The notes under the pieces are model-generated. The model saw only the letters and a list, made by a program, of their open reading frames with translations, searched no databases and had not been told where the DNA came from. Of a DNA stretch of 22,021 nt, positions 17,315-22,021 are shown piece by piece. A program made the position numbers and the translations under genes. Each line of letters begins with the position of its first letter. Within the stretch, counting starts at the first letter, position 1. Source of the DNA: Larix sibirica (lineage: Eukaryota > Streptophyta > Pinopsida > Pinales > Pinaceae); the NCBI GenBank assembly GCA_004151065.3, contig NWUY0300018762.1, positions 47,352-69,372 of the forward strand. The letters are read 5' to 3'.

Positions 17315-17740
17315 ATGTTTTTTTCCATAGTGAATAACCAGGTGCATCTGTAGATACACAATTTTGAACTATTTATTCCATGTATAATCTCTTGTAATGA
17401 TATCTGGCATAATTTTCCCTTTTTTGTCAGTTCTCCATAGATGGTGATGAGACTGAACTTGAATACTGTGAACCAATATCAAGAAATCTCTTGTTCGTTT
17501 TCATCAACAGACAATATTTGATGAAACAACATTGTTACAGAGAAAAGATTGCTAGTTTTCTATGGGAGTGATAGAGGATCATATTATTTTCAAAAAGATC
17601 CTTGAAATTTGTACAATTATTATCAAGACATCACAACCTTATACATTCTTAAATGGATCAATTGTGAATGTTCTCATTTGTGTTCTTTGATTTTATCTTC
17701 ACTCAACTATAAGTTCATTGAAAGAGTTTATTCGGATTTC
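17315..17740. other. No recognisable gene
   Basis: AT-rich DNA without a convincing frame, RNA gene or repeat. Confidence 0.4.
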
Positions 17741-18060
17741 GATGGTTTGAAGTATCATTTCCGATGTTTCCGACATCTTCATTTAATTTTCGATGTTTTA
17801 CGTTAGACATCAGATATCGAGAATTTATCTTTTGGAATTTAACTTTTTGAAGTTCATTCTCTTGACATTTCCAAGGTTACCCTCAGACGTCAGATGTTGG
17901 GATAATATTTCGTTTATAGTTGCATTTCCGATTTTCTGAACCTGACGTTTCCGATGTAAACATCAGATTTACAAAAATTAGGATAATATTTGTTTGTAGT
18001 TCATTCTTTTGACGTTTTCGATCGATGTTAATGTAAGACTTCATAAATCAGATATCAATT
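17740..18060 (+). repeat. Degenerate repeats rich in ttccgatgt/tttcgatg strings
   Basis: About three imperfect units of roughly 73-85 bp (starting near 17812, 17892 and 17965) share gat(a/g)t-type starts, ggataatattt(c)gttt(a/g)ta, ttcattct(c/t)ttgac and gacgtttccgatgt. Alignment is loose. Short inverted strings (gatgtttccgacatc near 17763) occur. No function is visible. Confidence 0.35.
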
Positions 18061-18447
18061 TATTTTATATTTAATTTTCCAAATCAAATGTGTAATGGCA
18101 TACTTAGTATTTGTCAAATAATCTATTTGTCACTTGTCTTTTTCACACTAATTAATGATGGGATGTTAATTTTGCCCCAATAGAACCTCGTTTCCAAACC
18201 TCAACACTTAGATTTTTTTCTATCAAAAGACTCCTTTTCAAAAATTACCATATGTTTTTACCTTGCTACTCTCAGCAGAACCCTGAAATTGTGAACTTAT
18301 AGTTGACTATATATAGATATTATTCAATCGAAGTTTTAATAGTTAATTTAGGTATTATATTTACCATAAATTTTGTCGGAAGCTTTCTTTTGAATTCAAA
18401 TTTTTCTTATTTATGGTTTGTATACGCAGGAAAATTTAGTAATCACC
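18061..18447. other. AT-rich region and possible 5' leader of the next gene
   Basis: No coding region was recognised. A pyrimidine-containing stretch ending TATACGCAG at 18421-18429 looks like a splice acceptor, placing a short leader exon (18430-18447) before the ATG at 18448. Confidence 0.35.
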
Positions 18448-21400
18448 ATGGCTCAAAGAAAAAAATCCAAAGCGGCTGAAAGGAAGTAAAAAAAAAAGAC
18501 CCCAACTTCAAAATATTCTTAGATGTTGATTTCCAGAACGGAGACCCTCAATGTCTAGACTGGGAGACCATTTATAGGTTGTTTGATAATGGCGATTTTT
18601 CGCAGTTTGGGGATGATGCTACAACTTTCCAGAAAATAAGATATTCAAATATTTATGCCATTACTGCACGCCCAACTGTGATGTCATATACATACTCAGT
18701 GAAGTGGATGATAGAATTCACAGACCTACGTTCCAGTTCATTCCAGGCTTAATCCAGGCCGTGTTTGCATATTGTAAACCATAGAATTTCACTCAGATAT
18801 ATGCATTGAAGACCCCAGAGTAGCTACTAACCAAAGAGCTATTAACTGCATATGAAAAAGAATTTGACTTCGTAGAGCTGGTAAATGGTTGGTGGTTTGA
18901 TCCAAACAATTTCATCGTCAAGTCCAAGAAACTATATCCTATATTTTATCTTAGGGATCCAAATAAATTGTTGGATACTATGCTCTGCCACTTTTATGGA
19001 TTGGAGAATTGAACCTAGTTCAGATTGGAATGGGCACCTTTGGTTCACCACATCACAACGCATGGCTGGGTATTTAATTGGGCACAATTTTCTCCATGAA
19101 TTTAAAGCACACCATAATAGTAGTGAAAAATGCCCCTGCAACTAGGAAGCCCAAGTTTTATATGTTTGTCTATTTGTTTGGTGTCATGTGTGCATATTTC
19201 AATTATCCATAAATGGGATGGCATTGGAAGGATGGGGAACCCCCAATTCACATTTACTATGCTTTTTTATGGGAGGATAATTACAAACCTCATATTTTCG
19301 ATATCTGTGATAAGTTCTTGAGCATTGTGTATCTTATTATCTTCAAGACAAATGCACCTATGATTTTTGAAGAAGCAAGGGAGTTGATAGTTTTCATGGG
19401 TGATTGGTATGCCACAAAGTTCTTCACTTATTTGAGAATTTGGGGACACAATTCAGTGCACTTGCTTCCTAGATTTGTCCCAGATAGAATGGCCCTGGAG
19501 GAGGTTTCTTATTAAACCGTAGTTGATGGGATCCATGACAGATGTTCTGGACTTAAAAGGAGGACTTGGCCAAAATTTCCATTATCTATTGGCCATTTGG
19601 TTATTCAGAATGCACCTCGCGTAGACCTGATGGATTCCTGACTACAAGAATTAAAGTTTGGTTTAGGACCTAAGAGAATGTATGATCCTAAGATTTTTGT
19701 GGAAAATCATTTTTCCACAACATAAATAAAGTCTTCGTACATTCGTGAAACTAAACCTGATGATTCATTGTATCAAGGGGTGTTCAATTTTGAAGAAGTA
19801 ATCTCTAAAATTAGTGACCTAGGGCAAAGGGCCTTGATTCATGAAACACATCAGGCACATAAGAATATGCTTCTTGAGGAAAGAAACATACTTTTTGCAG
19901 TTCGGGAAAAGGCAAAGATAGATGAAATGGAGGCTAATAATAAAACTCTGGTTGTGAGTTCTCCAAAGTCTAAAGCCGCAATATAAAAATTGTCAAAGAA
20001 TTCACAGTCTACCAAAATAAAGACTCCAACAACTGCCGAGTCCTTATCCAAGCTCAAGCATAAGACTGATTATCTCAGAAGTAAGTTATCTCAGTGCCAC
20101 CAACCTTCTGTTTTGATTGGTTCTTCTTCTAAATCATTTCCAATCCAAAAATAAAAGAGGAAATTTTTTTAGTAACTACAATTCCTAAACCCGCCCTTCC
20201 CAAAAATACTGTTCCAGTGATTGAGTTAGATATGGAAAAACCCAAGGAGGTTTTTGTGTCTACAAAATTTGTTTAGGAAGAGACTGATTCATCACTTCCA
20301 TCTAATTCATATGTACCTTTAAAGGTTTTTCCTACCGAGCCTCATCCAAAATCTCCTCAGTTTAATGTTCATACCACTGAGCTTCCCATTATAAACTCCA
20401 TTAATACTTCCCCTACTTCCCAAGCTGCTCAAGACCAACCTTTACTTGACCTTTCTAGTGTAAGCCAACCCCTGTCTCAAAGTCCCCATGATAATCCTCA
20501 GAATCCTCCCGACTTACATCAATTTGAACCCATGCAGTTTGATAATGATCCTTTAAGTCGTACCACTGAGCTTCCCATTGTAAACTATGTTAATACTTCC
20601 CTTGCTTGCCAAGCTACTCAAGCCCAACCTTTACCCGACCTTTCTAGTGTAGACCAATCCCTGTCTCAAATTCCCCATGATAATCCTCAAAATATTCCTG
20701 ACTTACATCAATGTGAACCCATGCAGGTTGATAATGATCCTTCAAGTCATACCACTGAGCTTCTCGTTGTAAACTCTGTTAATACTTCCCCTGCTTCCCA
20801 AGTTTCTCAAGACTAACCTTTACCTGAAATTTCTAATGTAAACCAACCCCTGTCTCAAAGTCCCATGATAATCCTCAAAATCATCCTGAATTACATCAAT
20901 ATGAACCCATGCATCTTGATAATGATAATTTAAGTCAAGATATTCCTGGTGTGGCTTTGAAACCTGACAATACAATCCCATCTACCCAAACCTTTCAATG
21001 CCAAGTAGAAGATACATATACACGTGCTATCACACTTGGTGAAACCGATCCCCATATTTCTGATCTTTCCACCCAAGTCTTCTTTACTGATTACACTCAA
21101 ACTTGACCTATTTTGTCATTTGTTAGTCTTATGATGACTACTTCTCAAGATAGAGTAGACTTCGGGGAGGATGTAGTAGTTGATTTGGGAGACTACTTCT
21201 TTAGTAAAAAGCATAAGGCAACGATGAAAAAGAAAAGAGCTAGATAAGATGAGGTTGTTAGTGATCCCATTGAACACCAGGTTGTTTGGAAACATGCATC
21301 CATGGATGCTCAGAAGAGAGCTGTAGAAACAATTGCTGCTATGGGAACATTTGTAGGAGCTAACTATCATTCCATTTCCACTCTAAACAAGATGATCAAT

Positions 21401-21965
21401 GATAAGAGGGACAAACTTGCCTCTCTTGAAGTTGAGAAAATGTCCGTACATTCCAACCTTTCTAAACAACTGGATGACCTAAAATCCCAACATCAGAAAG
21501 AAATACAATATTTGCAAAAGCAGCTTCATGAAGTTTTGGAACAAAGAAAGGTAGTAGATAAAAATATCCTAGAGCAGGCTGTGTAGGTAAGGGACATAAA
21601 ATAAGAGATTCATCAATTGAAAACACATGAAGTTTCTTCTTATTTCTTTAAATTCACTCTTGAGGAGTTTAAGGAAGAAGTTGTGGCTCTTAACAATAAA
21701 TTTAGAGATTCTCAGAAAGCTTTTCTGTCTGGTTTAAATGAAATACAGGATGATTTTTTCAGTCTTAAAACACCTTTTATACTTGTTAACTCAACATATG
21801 GAAAATAAGAAATCAACACACAAAGGATTTGAACAACTCCATGACGGGAATAAGTACATTGAAAATGCTCTTGAAATGATTGCTCAGCTTGATCCCATGA
21901 AGCTTAAGCGAGTTAGTGTTTGTAATGTCCCCAAATTTTTTCTATGGACCACTCCATTGGACTAG
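18448..21965 (+). pseudogene. Large gag-like/coiled-coil protein gene of unrecognised family, broken
   Basis: The ATG at 18448 sits in a strong plant context (caccATGGct). A protein-like sequence then runs for 3.5 kb without introns, broken by about 15 stops and at least five frameshifts (near 18490, 18735, 19090, 20150, 20865 and 21770). Order: basic MAQRKKSKAAERK; DPNFKIFLDVDFQNGDPQCL; ARPTVMSYTYSVKWMIEF; LIQAVFAYCKP; LVNGWWFDPNNFIVKSKKLY; RLEWAPLVHHITTHGWVFNW; RKPKFYMFVYLFGVMCAYFN; IHIYYAFLWEDNYKPHIFDI; GDWYATKFFTYLRIWGHNSV; LLPRFVPDRMALEEVSY; helical Glu/Lys-rich 19768-19986; hydrophilic Pro/Ser part with three 63-residue repeats; basic SKKHKATMKKKRAR (near 21210, NLS-like); coiled coil 21302-21590 and more helix to 21965. 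Intact length would be about 1,170 residues. I know no named domain here. It may be the gag-like ORF of a retrotransposon or a multicopy host gene; no zinc knuckle, protease or RT is seen. Confidence 0.6.
20373..20938 (+). repeat. Three tandem 189-bp (63-codon) repeats in the coding region
   Basis: Units 20373-20561, 20562-20750 and 20751-20938 each begin accactgagctt and end near gataatgat. The 189-bp period is exactly 63 codons, so the repeat kept the reading frame and was coding when it arose. It encodes TTEL, SVxQPLSQ-, HDNPQN- and EPMxxDND-like strings. Unit 3 has CAA changed to TAA (20814-20816) and one C lost near 20865, making it 188 bp and shifting the frame. A partial fourth start (aagtcaagatattcc) follows. 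Confidence 0.9.
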
Positions 21966-22021
21966 GGGGATACATTGGCCTAAGTCACTTGGTAAAGTCA
22001 TGAAAAATTATCAAGGTGGTG
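21966..22021. other. Window end after the last coiled-coil frame
   Basis: A TAG at 21963-21965 closes the last frame. The remaining bases are too short to judge. The gene could continue past the window if that TAG is another decay stop. Confidence 0.3.

Noticed and set aside
17013-17361. Three minus-strand frames of 88-100 codons with similar peptides
   Set aside because: Explained by the 38-bp minisatellite being stop-free in all three minus-strand frames.
18885-19145. 86-codon plus frame as the coding frame of the large gene
   Set aside because: The neighbouring frames (RLEWAPLVHHITTHGWVFNW, then IFSMNLKHTIIVVKNAP) continue the protein better on both sides, so this frame is a shadow.
1-22021. 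tRNA, rRNA or plastid-derived genes
   Set aside because: No cloverleaf with conserved T-loop sequence and no ribosomal or plastid motif was recognised on either strand by eye; a covariance-model scan was not possible.

Overview
The window looks like plant nuclear DNA. It is AT-rich and poor in CpG over most of its length. It carries plant-type LINE and MULE/SWIM coding remnants, GT-AG introns of 60-102 bp, and almost no intact reading frame. Long, old, decayed transposon layers separated by unstructured AT-rich DNA suggest a large, TE-rich seed-plant genome. A gymnosperm would fit, but that is a weak inference. Nothing bacterial, viral or CRISPR-like is visible.

Layout. (1) Bases 95-3750 (perhaps to 4260), minus strand: a decayed plant L1-type LINE with ORF1 (DUF4283-like domain and broken zinc knuckle), a TAATG ORF1/ORF2 junction, an APE-type endonuclease and a reverse transcriptase. 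It stops just after the catalytic FVDD box, so the 3' part is missing. (2) 4502-6057: a 1.5 kb insertion bracketed by 17-19 bp direct repeats with a T-run at one end (A-tail on the minus strand). It starts inside an RNase H domain and also holds coiled-coil-like coding remnants; it looks like a 5'-truncated retroelement. (3) 6044-9480: AT-rich repeats, a CpG-dense patch, a hairpin, a suspicious duplication around an N, and an unrecognised two-exon candidate gene on the minus strand (7848-7405). (4) 9766-10266: the only clearly intact ORF with a recognisable domain, a 166-residue RNase H-like protein with one active-site Asp changed to Asn. A 100-115 bp direct repeat lies on each side (8645-8745 and 12102-12216). 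(5) 13300-16057, plus strand: an intron-containing MULE-type transposase gene with a C-terminal SWIM zinc finger. It is full length or nearly so but broken by stops. (6) 16140-18440: mostly non-coding, with a 38-bp minisatellite and degenerate repeats. (7) 18448-21965, plus strand: a 3.5 kb decayed single-exon gene for a large protein of no family I can name. It has a globular N-terminal part, a hydrophilic region with three 63-residue tandem repeats, a basic cluster and a C-terminal coiled coil.

The parts do not form a pathway. They are independent mobile or multicopy genes at different stages of decay. Many stop codons look like C-to-T (or G-to-A) changes of Trp and Gln codons. This is shown directly in the third 189-bp repeat unit, where CAA in units 1 and 2 has become TAA. 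That pattern fits mutation of methylated, silenced DNA.
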